From the NCBI GenBank assembly GCA_964370825.1, contig CAYJKY010000016.1:1-64000 (forward strand): a DNA stretch of 64,000 nucleotides, in the 5' to 3' direction. Source of the DNA: CAYJBH01 sp964370825. GTDB lineage: Bacteria > Bacillota > Clostridia > Oscillospirales > Ruminococcaceae. This document shows positions 18,204 to 26,510 of the stretch, piece after piece. The notes beneath the pieces are model-generated. The model worked only from the letters and a program-made list of their open reading frames with translations. It searched no databases and was not told the origin of the DNA. The position numbers and the translations under genes were made by a program. Numbering within the stretch: position 1 is the stretch's first letter; each line of letters opens with the position of its first letter.

Positions 18204-18623
18204 TCAGAAGTCTAATTCCTCCATGATTTCCTCCAGCTTAGCTGTGTCAATCTCATCGCACATTTTATTGTAGCCGGTTTTACTCCATATCTCCGCGTGT
18301 GTTCCCACACCTAAAACTACCGCCTCTTTTTCTATCCCTGCATGCTCCCGAAGTGTTGATGATATCAGTATCCTCCCCTGCTTATCGGTCGACACTTCCT
18401 CGGCCTTTGCCATTAAAAATCTCCTTATTTCACGCGATTTCACCATCGGCAGCTCGGCAAGCATTTCGCTTATCTTTTCCCATTTTGCTTGTGGAAATGC
18501 AACTATACATCCATCTAACCAACGTGTAACAACAAAGGTATCACCCATTTCGGCACGCATCTTTGCCGGAAAATTGAGCCTACCCTTATCGTCAATTTGA
18601 TTGTTATAAGTTCCTGTAAGCAT
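18204..18623 (-). CDS. mraZ: Transcriptional regulator MraZ
   Basis: 139 aa. Two SpoVT/AbrB-like halves are visible, each with a DKGR/DKQGR core (DDKGRLNFPAKMR; TDKQGRILISSTLR). MraZ forms a ring oligomer, binds repeated boxes upstream of its own gene and represses the dcw operon in the species studied. Here three such boxes fill the leader directly up to the ATG at 18623. The frame is open further upstream, but those codons are the boxes and promoter, not protein. Confidence 0.96.
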   Translation of the reverse strand: MLTGTYNNQIDDKGRLNFPAKMRAEMGDTFVVTRWLDGCIVAFPQAKWEKISEMLAELPMVKSREIRRFLMAKAEEVSTDKQGRILISSTLREHAGIEKEAVVLGVGTHAEIWSKTGYNKMCDEIDTAKLEEIMEELDF

Positions 18624-18653
18624 TCCCCACTTTAACCCACTTTTTACCACTTT
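18624..18653 (-). promoter_or_regulatory. MraZ operator: three 10-bp direct repeats
   Basis: Minus strand, three abutting copies with exact 10-bp period: AAAGTGGTAA, AAAGTGGGTT, AAAGTGGGGA, the last touching the mraZ ATG. They match the AAAGTG(G/T)-type MraZ box described in other bacteria. The predicted transcript start falls at the outer edge of the first box, so bound MraZ would block both initiation and the ribosome site. Confidence 0.88.
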
Positions 18654-18659
18654 ATGGTT

Positions 18660-18688
18660 ATTATATCTTATTTTCATAAAAAAAGCAA
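18660..18688 (-). promoter_or_regulatory. Main dcw operon promoter
   Basis: Minus strand TTGCTT (18683-18688), 17-nt spacer, perfect TATAAT (18660-18665), ending 6 bp before the first MraZ box. Confidence 0.8.
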
Positions 18689-18881
18689 GGGGTATTTCAT
18701 ATTTTTTCAATGGGCATAAAATTCTTTTTCAACGCTATTTAAGCAGGCATAAGTAATTGATAACAAATTGTAACTATTGCTGTAGCATTATCTAAAAATA
18801 AGCTTTTTTTAAATAAAAAATTCAAAAATATTTAAATAATAGTAATTCTTTTGAAATAGGACTTTTATTTTTATTTTTTTA

Positions 18882-18890
18882 TGCTATAAT
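18882..18890 (+). promoter_or_regulatory. Extended -10 promoter for the second murA
   Basis: TGCTATAAT, an extended -10 element, lies 36 nt before the murA start. No good -35 is visible at 17 nt, which is typical of extended -10 promoters. The remainder of the AT-rich 18711-18926 divergent gap holds nothing else I can name. Confidence 0.5.
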
Positions 18891-18926
18891 ATATCTATCT
18901 GACTAAATGAGGAGTGAACTTCGGTT

Positions 18927-20210
18927 TTGGAAAAATATATTATTAACGGTGGGAAACCATTATTTGGAGAGGTTTCGATTAGCGGTGCAAAAAACGCTGC
19001 GGTTGCTATACTTCCCGCTACCATACTCTGCAACGGAGTATGTGTTATTGAAAATCTTCCTAATATAAGTGATGTTGCAATTGCAGTGCATATTTTACAT
19101 GATATCGGAGCTAAGGTGCGTCCGCTTGATGAATCCACCTTAGAAATCGATACCAGCTGCATACATTCTACAAGAGTAGCCGACGAGATGGGGCGTCAGA
19201 TGAGGGCATCGTATTACTTTATCGGTGCACTTCTCGGACGATTCGGAAAAGCAAATGTCTCCATGCCCGGCGGATGTGATCTTGGAGCAAGGCCTATAGA
19301 CCAGCACCTTAAGGCGTTCACTGCATTTGGTGCAAATATCGGTGTAGAGCGCGGAATGGTCAACGCTGACTGCGATGCATTAATAGGGTCTCAGGTGTTT
19401 TTTGATACCGTGTCGGTTGGCGCAACCATCAACTCTATGCTTGCAGCCGTTCTTTCCGAGGGAACTACGGTGCTCGAAAACGTAGCCAAGGAACCTCATA
19501 TTGTGGATGTGGCAAACTTTTTGAACACTATGGGCGCTGATGTAAGAGGTGCCGGAACTGACGTCATAAAAATCCATGGTGTAAAGCAACTTCACGGTTG
19601 CAACTACACCTTGATACCCGATCAGATAGAAGCAGGAACCTTTATGGTTGCCGCTGCTGCTACCGGCGGTAACGTGCTTATAAAAGATGTTACACCGAAG
19701 CACCTTGAGCCGATCATTGCAAAATTAGAGATGGCCGGTGCAGAAGTCGAAGAGTATGACGAATCGGTTCGTGTTAGCAGAAACGGGGAGCTTACTCCGG
19801 TGAATGTAAAAACACAGCCACACCCGGGATTCCCTACCGATATGCAACCGCTTATGGCTGTACTTCTTTCAAGAGCAAAGGGAATATCCATTATAACCGA
19901 GTCCATCTGGGATAATCGATTCAGGTATATCGACGAGCTTCTCAGAATGGGTGCAAACATTCAGGTAGACGGAAGAGTGGCTGTTATCGAGGGTGTACCG
20001 AATTTGAGCTGTGCTCCGGTAAGGGCGACCGATCTTCGTGCCGGTGCAGCACTTGTTGTTGCAGCACTTTGCACAGAGGGATGTAGCGAGGTTGATGACA
20101 TTGAGCACATCGAGCGAGGTTATGAACACCTTGTCGAAAAGTTACGGGCTCTCGGTGCGGACATCAGTAGAAAAGACATCGAAACTAAATCAATGCCTCA
20201 AGCTTTATAA
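18927..20210 (+). CDS. murA: UDP-N-acetylglucosamine 1-carboxyvinyltransferase (copy 2)
   Basis: 427 aa. Same reaction as the copy inside the dcw cluster: PEP plus UDP-GlcNAc to UDP-GlcNAc-enolpyruvate. This copy keeps the textbook residues: SGAKNA, C117 in MPGGCDLGARP, the HPGFPTDMQPL motif and ATDLRAGAAL. It is the more canonical of the two by motif. It starts at a TTG with GAGGAG about 12 nt upstream, a somewhat long spacing. Gram-positives commonly carry two such enzymes (MurA/MurZ, also called MurAA/MurAB), and I cannot say which name applies. Confidence 0.93.
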   Translation: MEKYIINGGKPLFGEVSISGAKNAAVAILPATILCNGVCVIENLPNISDVAIAVHILHDIGAKVRPLDESTLEIDTSCIHSTRVADEMGRQMRASYYFIGALLGRFGKANVSMPGGCDLGARPIDQHLKAFTAFGANIGVERGMVNADCDALIGSQVFFDTVSVGATINSMLAAVLSEGTTVLENVAKEPHIVDVANFLNTMGADVRGAGTDVIKIHGVKQLHGCNYTLIPDQIEAGTFMVAAAATGGNVLIKDVTPKHLEPIIAKLEMAGAEVEEYDESVRVSRNGELTPVNVKTQPHPGFPTDMQPLMAVLLSRAKGISIITESIWDNRFRYIDELLRMGANIQVDGRVAVIEGVPNLSCAPVRATDLRAGAALVVAALCTEGCSEVDDIEHIERGYEHLVEKLRALGADISRKDIETKSMPQAL

Positions 20211-20213
20211 TGC

Positions 20214-20254
20214 AAAAAGTCGTCGATAGCTTTAGTTAATCGACGACTTTTTTA
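20214..20254 (+). terminator. Intrinsic terminator after murA copy 2
   Basis: A 13-bp perfect stem (20215-20227 with 20239-20251, core AGTCGTCGAT) runs into a T-tail. Confidence 0.85.
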
Positions 20255-20279
20255 ATCGGATGATAGGATACACAACATT

Positions 20280-21074
20280 ATGGCAAATTTCGCAACCCTT
20301 TACAGCAGTTCTTCCGGAAACAGCGCATACATAGAGGAAAACGGACGAGTAATATTAATTGACTGCGGTAAAAACTGCAAGACAACTATTAATGCACTTT
20401 ACTCAAAAAATATAGCTGTTAACGATCTTGACGGAATATTGATTACTCACGAACACAACGATCACATCTCCGGACTTAGGGTACTGTTAAAAAACTATTC
20501 TATTCCGCTTTTCGGCTCTCCTGCAACACTAAGACACCTTTCTGCAGAAAATGCAATTCCTAACAATGCGATTTTAAACCCTGTTCCACAGGGGCTACCC
20601 TTTGCGGTAGGTAATTTCAGCGTTACCGCATTTGAGGTTAACCACGACAGTCTATGTGCTTATGGATACAAGATGACAACGCCTAAAGGCAAAAAGATCG
20701 GTTATCTCACTGATTGCGGTTTCGTCGACGATGCTATTTTAAACCTTCTTACTGACTGCGATTTAATAGCGATAGAATCTAACTATGATGAAAATCTTTT
20801 ACGCAACGGACCGTATCCCCAATATCTAAAAGCACGGATCGCCGGTAGGTTCGGACATCTGTGTAATAGCGAATGTGCCGATGCGGTCGCCGGGCTTGTC
20901 AAAAACGGAGTGAAGAACATTGTACTTTGCCATCTGAGCAAGGAAAATAATCGACCGGAAAAGGTTCTTACCGCAATGGCGTACAGACTTGCGGCACACG
21001 GATTTTCTCCGAACGTAGGATTTAATATCATGGTTGCACCGAGTGATACCCCGCTTAATACGGTTGAGATATAA
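20280..21074 (+). CDS. WalJ/YycJ-family metallo-beta-lactamase-fold hydrolase
   Basis: 264 aa. The metal-binding motif THEHNDH (H-x-H-x-D-H), an N-terminal YSSSSGNSAYIE strand-loop, a C-terminal LCHLSKENN and the DCG aspartate mark the MBL fold of the WalJ/VicX/YycJ group. In B. subtilis walJ belongs to the wal locus and lies near rlmH, as here, although walRK are absent from this window. Members are linked to cell-wall/DNA-replication coordination and exonuclease-like activity; the substrate is not settled. It follows a terminator and leads into rlmH after 24 nt. Confidence 0.85.
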   Translation: MANFATLYSSSSGNSAYIEENGRVILIDCGKNCKTTINALYSKNIAVNDLDGILITHEHNDHISGLRVLLKNYSIPLFGSPATLRHLSAENAIPNNAILNPVPQGLPFAVGNFSVTAFEVNHDSLCAYGYKMTTPKGKKIGYLTDCGFVDDAILNLLTDCDLIAIESNYDENLLRNGPYPQYLKARIAGRFGHLCNSECADAVAGLVKNGVKNIVLCHLSKENNRPEKVLTAMAYRLAAHGFSPNVGFNIMVAPSDTPLNTVEI

Positions 21075-21098
21075 ATTTCAGAAGGGAGTGGATATAAT

Positions 21099-21554
21099 AT
21101 GCAGGGAGTTTCTATTGTTGCGGTCGGAAAGCTTTCTCAAAAGCATTTTAAAGATGCAGTCGATGAATATAAAAAAAGATTATCTGCATATTGCAACTTC
21201 AAAATAATCGAGCTGAAAGAGCGTGGCGAAACCGCAAAAGATCTTCGACGTGAGGCGGAGGACTTCAGATCGTCAATCCCAAAAAAATCGCTCTCGGTCG
21301 CACTATGTATAGAAGGACGACAGATTAGTTCGGAGGAATTGGCAAAATTAATCGATAAAGCTGCAATGCAAGGAAAGGAACTTTGTTTTATCATAGGTTC
21401 CTCACAGGGGTTGGACGAGGATATTAAAAAGGAATGTGATGAAAGAATATCGCTTTCACGTATGACATTTCCACACCAGCTCGCAAGGGTTCTTTTATCC
21501 GAACAAATATATCGTGGGTTCAACATTATTTCCGGCGGAAAATACCATAAATAG
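21099..21554 (+). CDS. rlmH: 23S rRNA (pseudouridine1915-N3)-methyltransferase RlmH
   Basis: 151 aa SPOUT-class methyltransferase that modifies pseudouridine 1915 in helix 69 of 23S rRNA on assembled ribosomes. The LCIEGRQISSEELA strand, knot loop FIIGSSQGLDED, MTFPHQLARVLLSEQIYR and the terminal GGKYHK are family signatures. Start ATG 21099 has GGGAGTGG upstream. It converges with comM with only 4 nt between stops and no terminator, so read-through antisense RNA is likely. Confidence 0.95.
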   Translation: MQGVSIVAVGKLSQKHFKDAVDEYKKRLSAYCNFKIIELKERGETAKDLRREAEDFRSSIPKKSLSVALCIEGRQISSEELAKLIDKAAMQGKELCFIIGSSQGLDEDIKKECDERISLSRMTFPHQLARVLLSEQIYRGFNIISGGKYHK

Positions 21555-21558
21555 CTTA

Positions 21559-23082
21559 TCACCTACTTCTATAATGTTTATTATCAAGATTTCGATACTG
21601 CAGAGCCTCGGCAAGGTGCCGGGGTTCTATTATATTGCTATCATCCAGGTCCGCAATGGTCCTCGACACCTTTAATATCCTTTCATGCGCTCTTGCGGAT
21701 AGCGCAAGATTATCAAAGGCACGTCGCAGAATTTTTTCTGCAGCCGATGAAAGTTCGCACACCTCTCGCAGGTAGGACGCTTTTATCTGAGCATTACAAT
21801 GTGCACCCTGCATGTTCCTTTGCTGTTGTCGATTTCTCGCCTTAACCACTCTCCCGAGTATTTCCGCTGAACTTTCGGAGGGGGACGATGCAGTGAGATC
21901 ACCGTAGTCCACACTTGGCACATCTATATGTATATCAATCCTGTCCAGCAACGGTCCAGATATCTTTCCAAGATATCTGTCAATATTACTTTGGGAGCAG
22001 CTACAGCTTTTTTTCGGATGTCCGCTGTAACCACAGGGACATGGATTCATCGCCGCAACAATCATAGTATCGCAAGGGTAGGTAGAACTTCCAGAAACAC
22101 GTGATACCGTTACGATACCATCCTCCATAGGCTGTCGCAGTATTTCTATAGCCTCCCTTTTAAATTCGGGAAGCTCATCAAGAAACAGGACACCGTTATG
22201 TGCAAGAGAAACCTCTCCCGGTCTCGGAATGCTTCCTCCGCCTGACAACCCTGCCGAAGAAACGGAATGATGCGGTGACCTGAAAGGCGGAACGGAAATA
22301 AAGGAACTCTCCTTAGGCAACATCCCCGCAATGGAGTAAATCTTCGTTACCTCTATCGACTGCTGCAAATTAAGAGGTGGAATTATCGTCGGTATCCGCT
22401 TTGCAAGCATACTTTTACCCGTGCCCGGCGGCCCTATCATCATTATATTGTGTCCGCCTGCGGCGGCAACCTCTATAGCACGCCTTGCATCACTCTGACC
22501 CTTAACATCGGCAAAATCCACCAAATGACTTTGAACTTCATTACGTTTTGCTTTTGGTAAATATTGTTGTAACGGGTTATTGGCAAAATGTTCTACAATT
22601 TGCCTTACATTGGTAGCAGCAAATATCTTTACGCCCTCTATTACCACCGCCTCCTCAGCATTATCCATAGGAACAAACAAACTACCTATCCCGGCCTCCA
22701 CCGCTGCTATCGCCATAGAGATGACACCACGCACCGGTCGGATGTCACCATTTAAACTCAACTCTCCAACAAAAGCACAGTCGGAGATGTCGCCGATAAG
22801 TTGACCGGAGGCAACAAGCACGGATATAAATATTGGGAGGTCATAGATGGTGCCAATTTTTTTAATGTCACCCGGTGCAAGATTAACGGTAATTCTGCTT
22901 GCGGGATAATTAAAACCAAGATTTTTGAGCGAAGATCGAACTCTATCTTTCGACTCCTTCACCGAATTATCCGGTAAACCGACAATATCAAACTGAGGTA
23001 ACCCACCCGATATGTCTGTTTCAACAGACACCATGTACCCGTCTAATGTATTTACACCAAGGCTCTTAATTTTTGAGTACAC
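21559..23082 (-). CDS. comM: ComM/YifB-family AAA+ ATPase (Mg-chelatase-like)
   Basis: 507 aa. An N-terminal Lon-protease-like fold (GLPQFDIVGLPDNSVKESKDRVRSSL) precedes an AAA+ module with Walker A GPPGTGKS, Walker B VLFLDELPEF and sensor AAMNPCPCGY, then a C-terminal Mg-chelatase domain. In naturally competent bacteria ComM is a hexameric branch-migration helicase that aids integration of incoming DNA. In Clostridia its role is untested. A zinc-like Cys cluster (CPCGYSGHPKKSCSC) is intact. The GTG start has a strong AGGAGG upstream. Confidence 0.93.
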   Translation of the reverse strand: MYSKIKSLGVNTLDGYMVSVETDISGGLPQFDIVGLPDNSVKESKDRVRSSLKNLGFNYPASRITVNLAPGDIKKIGTIYDLPIFISVLVASGQLIGDISDCAFVGELSLNGDIRPVRGVISMAIAAVEAGIGSLFVPMDNAEEAVVIEGVKIFAATNVRQIVEHFANNPLQQYLPKAKRNEVQSHLVDFADVKGQSDARRAIEVAAAGGHNIMMIGPPGTGKSMLAKRIPTIIPPLNLQQSIEVTKIYSIAGMLPKESSFISVPPFRSPHHSVSSAGLSGGGSIPRPGEVSLAHNGVLFLDELPEFKREAIEILRQPMEDGIVTVSRVSGSSTYPCDTMIVAAMNPCPCGYSGHPKKSCSCSQSNIDRYLGKISGPLLDRIDIHIDVPSVDYGDLTASSPSESSAEILGRVVKARNRQQQRNMQGAHCNAQIKASYLREVCELSSAAEKILRRAFDNLALSARAHERILKVSRTIADLDDSNIIEPRHLAEALQYRNLDNKHYRSR

Positions 23083-23108
23083 TTTCCCCCCTCCTAATCT
23101 CTACCAAT

Positions 23109-23137
23109 ATAATACAATATATTTTAAAAATATACAA
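23109..23137 (-). promoter_or_regulatory. Promoter for comM
   Basis: Minus strand TTGTAT (23132-23137), 17-nt spacer, TATTAT (23109-23114). Confidence 0.5.
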
Positions 23138-23216
23138 CACCTGTAGTTGATTTCATCTTGATTTTCGTATTTTTTTCGATAGTTATGTAAAATGTTTGTA
23201 CAATTTGCTAAAAAAC

Positions 23217-23245
23217 TTGACTTATTTTGAATTTTGGTTTATTAT
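23217..23245 (+). promoter_or_regulatory. Promoter for the phosphoglucomutase gene
   Basis: TTGACT (23217-23222), 17-nt spacer, TATTAT (23240-23245), 50 nt before the start codon. Confidence 0.6.
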
Positions 23246-23294
23246 ATTTATACAACAAAGATCATTCCTATTTTTTCATAGCAGGTGAATATAC

Positions 23295-25013
23295 ATGAAT
23301 ATATCCGTTAATATAAAACAGCAATACGACAGATGGATTGATAAAAAGCTTGAGGATATTGATTTAAGCGCCGAGTTACTATCCATCCAGGGCGAGGCTG
23401 ATGAAATAACCGACCGGTTTGCAAGAGATTTAGATTTCGGTACTGCAGGTTTACGAGGAATCATAGGTTCCGGTGTTAACAGAATGAACATCTACACCGT
23501 GGCAAAAGCCACACAGGGTTTAGCGTCATTTATACTTAAAAACAACCTTGAAAGGTCTGTTGCTATAGGATTCGACAGTAGAATAAAAAGCGAACTGTTT
23601 GCAAAAACTTCCGCCTCTGTTATGGCGGCAAACGGCATAGTTTCATATCTTTTTCCTAAATTATGCCCTACTCCCATGGTTTCGTTTGCTGTAAGAGAGC
23701 TCGGTTGCGGAGCGGGTATTATGATTACCGCCAGCCACAATCCTGCAAAATACAACGGCTATAAAGCATACGGCAACGACGGTTGCCAGATGACCGATAA
23801 TAACGCCGCCGAGGTTACCGAGGAAATCAAGCGGATAGACATTTTCGACGATGTAAATAAGATGGATTTTAACGAGGCGTTAACCAATAATCTGATTAAA
23901 TACATTGGCGATGATTTTTATCAAGATTACTATGAAAAGGTAATGGAACAACGCCTTTGTGTCGAACCCTCAAAGACACCGCTCAAGGTGGTATACACAC
24001 CTTTAAACGGATCCGGCAACGAGCCGGTGCGTGAGATTTTAAAAAGAACCTCTAACGCCGAGGTGATTATGGTCGAGGAGCAGGAGATGCCGGATGGGTA
24101 TTTCACGACCTGCCCCTACCCTAATCCGGAATCAAAAGAGGCTTTAAGTCTTGGAATTGAGAAGTGTAAAAACACCAATGCCGACCTATTGCTTGCCACC
24201 GACCCGGACAGTGACCGTGTTGGAATTGCTATCAAGGATGGCGATGAATATTTTCAGCCGACCGGAAACGAAATTGCACTGCTTCTGCTAAACTACATTA
24301 TCGTTACACGCAACAAGCTAGGGTCAATGCCACCAAACCCCATTCTCGTAAAGTCACTTGTTACAACAAATTTAGCCTCCGAGATTGCATCTGCACATGG
24401 CATAGATACAATTGATGTTTTAACAGGGTTTAAATATATCGGCGAGCAGATTTTACTCTTAGAGCAAAAGGGTGAGGAGGATCGTTTTATCCTCGGATGT
24501 GAGGAAAGTTTCGGATATCTTGTTGGTAGCTATGCAAGGGATAAGGATGCCGTCGTCGCCTCTATGTTGTTGGTTGAAATGGCATCATATTACAAAAATA
24601 ATAACAGGTCTTTAAAAGATGTACTGTTAAGAATATATGAAAAATACGGATACGAGGTCAACCAGGTCGATAACTTCGAATTCTCCGGACTTGCCGGTCT
24701 TGACAAAATGTCGAATATCATGAGTACTATCAGGAAAAATCCACCCATGCAACTCAATGAAAAGCCGGTTATTAAATTTTACGATTATCTTGCAGGCATA
24801 ATGACCGACAATGACGGCAACTCATTTGAAATCACGCTCCCAAAATCTAATGTACTTAGATTTGTTATGGAGGGATACGGAGTAATCCTAAGGCCTTCCG
24901 GGACTGAACCAAAGATAAAAATATACTACAGCGCAACCGGAAAAACCATGCATAAAGCTCAAAAGGCCATTGAAAAGCTGCGGAATGAGATGATAAATTT
25001 GATAAAATTATAG
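23295..25013 (+). CDS. Alpha-phosphoglucomutase/phosphomannomutase family
   Basis: 572 aa, the PgcA-like length. It interconverts glucose-1-phosphate and glucose-6-phosphate (or the mannose equivalents), feeding UDP-glucose and cell-surface sugars. It shows the substrate loop GTAGLRG, the phosphoserine loop TASHNPAKYNGYKAY, the metal loop ATDPDSDRVGIA, the sugar loop GCEESFG and the phosphate-binding RPSGTEPKIK near the C-terminus. The whole ORF is intact with AGGTG before the ATG. Exact sugar preference cannot be read from sequence. Confidence 0.92.
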   Translation: MNISVNIKQQYDRWIDKKLEDIDLSAELLSIQGEADEITDRFARDLDFGTAGLRGIIGSGVNRMNIYTVAKATQGLASFILKNNLERSVAIGFDSRIKSELFAKTSASVMAANGIVSYLFPKLCPTPMVSFAVRELGCGAGIMITASHNPAKYNGYKAYGNDGCQMTDNNAAEVTEEIKRIDIFDDVNKMDFNEALTNNLIKYIGDDFYQDYYEKVMEQRLCVEPSKTPLKVVYTPLNGSGNEPVREILKRTSNAEVIMVEEQEMPDGYFTTCPYPNPESKEALSLGIEKCKNTNADLLLATDPDSDRVGIAIKDGDEYFQPTGNEIALLLLNYIIVTRNKLGSMPPNPILVKSLVTTNLASEIASAHGIDTIDVLTGFKYIGEQILLLEQKGEEDRFILGCEESFGYLVGSYARDKDAVVASMLLVEMASYYKNNNRSLKDVLLRIYEKYGYEVNQVDNFEFSGLAGLDKMSNIMSTIRKNPPMQLNEKPVIKFYDYLAGIMTDNDGNSFEITLPKSNVLRFVMEGYGVILRPSGTEPKIKIYYSATGKTMHKAQKAIEKLRNEMINLIKL

Positions 25014-25041
25014 AATGTTGTAAAAAAAAGTAAAAAACCAC

Positions 25042-25070
25042 TTGCAATCCTACATTCTGTATGATATAAT
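25042..25070 (+). promoter_or_regulatory. Promoter for rpmE
   Basis: TTGCAA (25042-25047), 17-nt spacer, TATAAT (25065-25070). It is strong, as expected for a ribosomal protein gene. Confidence 0.75.
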
Positions 25071-25124
25071 GTTTGAGCGACTTTGATTTGCAATAAACAC
25101 AATCCCAAAAAAGAGGTGATAAAT

Positions 25125-25322
25125 ATGAGAGAAGGCATTCATCCCAACTATAACGAGGCGCATGTTGTATGTGCCTGTGGCGAGAAGTTTACTACTCGCT
25201 CCACAAAAAAGGAAATACACGTTGAAATTTGTTCAAAGTGTCATCCTTTTTACACCGGAAAGCAAAAGCTTGTTGATACAGGCGGACGTGTAGATCGTTT
25301 CAAAAAGCGTTTCGGACTATAA
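25125..25322 (+). CDS. rpmE: 50S ribosomal protein L31 (zinc-binding form)
   Basis: 65 aa. Starts MREGIHPNYNEA with AAGAGGTG upstream. It carries the zinc ligands CAC and CSKC (C+ type), so it is the RpmE form used when zinc is sufficient. The open frame extends 14 codons upstream, but those overlap the leader and match no L31. Confidence 0.97.
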   Translation: MREGIHPNYNEAHVVCACGEKFTTRSTKKEIHVEICSKCHPFYTGKQKLVDTGGRVDRFKKRFGL

Positions 25323-25350
25323 GTTATACTTTATTAACTTAACAGAATTT

Positions 25351-25382
25351 GAGGGGTTGTATTTCGCAACCTCTCTTATTTA
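25351..25382 (+). terminator. Probable terminator after rpmE
   Basis: GAGGGGTTG (25351-25359) pairs with CAACCTCTC (25367-25375), with one G-T wobble. The T-tail is short and mixed. Confidence 0.5.
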
Positions 25383-25496
25383 CCGTCTAACGACAATATT
25401 AAAATAAAAATTTTTAAAGGTTTTTTACACTTTATGTCGTATAATGTATATAACCGAAAAATTTTTATCCTTTGCTATAATAAATGGGGGGTTGCA

Positions 25497-26504
25497 ATGA
25501 CATCTCGTGAATATTATGAAGAACTTGAAAAAAAAGTCCTCTCTCCCAAGGCTTGTCTTGTGGTTAATAGCAAGGGACGTAAAACAGAAGAGGAGCCATG
25601 TACCCTACGAACCGATTTTTGTCGAGATAGAGACAGAATCATTCACTCCAAGGCTTTTCGTAGGCTCAAGACAAAAACACAAGTTTTTCTTGCGCCGGAG
25701 GGTGATCATTTTCGCACAAGATTAACCCACACCTTAGAAGTCTCCCAAATAGCAAGGACAATCGCACGTGCCTTACGATTGAACGAGGACCTTACCGAGG
25801 CAATCGCAATGGGGCATGATCTCGGCCATACACCGTTCGGACATGCCGGTGAACGAGCGTTAAACGATCTTAATCCAAACGGATTTGCACATTACAAGCA
25901 GAGTGTAAGGGTTATGTCATTGCTTGAAAAATTTCCAGGAGGTTTGAACGTCACCGCAGAGGTTGAGGACGGCATCTTAAATCATACCAAAGGAGAGTTC
26001 CCATATACTCATGAGGGACGTATAGTTCGATATTCTGACAGGATAGCATATATTAATCACGACATAGAGGATTGCATAACTGCCGGGTTGTTAAGTGAGG
26101 AGCGATTACCAAAGGAAATAAGGGCGGTTCTCGGCAACAGCAAGTCAGAACGTATAACTACATTGCTTACCGATATGCTTAATAATAGTTCGGATGTTCC
26201 CGGCTTCAGCCCTGAAGTTGAACAGGCATTTAATGAACTTCACTCCTTCATGTTTCAAAATATTTACATAGGAAGTATCGCCAAGGTTGAAGAGAAAAAG
26301 GTATCTCATTTTATCTACGAATTATATAGATATTACCACGACAATCCCGACGTCATGCCGGAAATGTATCAAAAAATATATGAACTTGAGGGTATTGATG
26401 TTGCGGTAACCGACTATATTTCGGGAATGAGTGACAGTTTTGCCGCATCGGAATTTGAAAATATTTACATTCCACGGCGTTGGTCGATATTAAATGATAG
26501 GTAA
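25497..26504 (+). CDS. dgt: dGTPase-like HD-domain triphosphohydrolase
   Basis: 335 aa. HD superfamily: RLTHTLEVSQIA gives the first His, GHDLGHTPFGHAGE the HD pair. Dgt enzymes split dNTPs to deoxynucleoside and tripolyphosphate, limiting dNTP pools; the 335-aa length fits the Gram-positive subgroup. I start at ATG 25497 behind GGGGGG. It is the first gene of dgt-dnaG-rpoD, the usual clostridial form of the macromolecular synthesis operon, and lies 6 nt from dnaG. Confidence 0.9.
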   Translation: MTSREYYEELEKKVLSPKACLVVNSKGRKTEEEPCTLRTDFCRDRDRIIHSKAFRRLKTKTQVFLAPEGDHFRTRLTHTLEVSQIARTIARALRLNEDLTEAIAMGHDLGHTPFGHAGERALNDLNPNGFAHYKQSVRVMSLLEKFPGGLNVTAEVEDGILNHTKGEFPYTHEGRIVRYSDRIAYINHDIEDCITAGLLSEERLPKEIRAVLGNSKSERITTLLTDMLNNSSDVPGFSPEVEQAFNELHSFMFQNIYIGSIAKVEEKKVSHFIYELYRYYHDNPDVMPEMYQKIYELEGIDVAVTDYISGMSDSFAASEFENIYIPRRWSILNDR

Positions 26505-26510
26505 CGGGAG

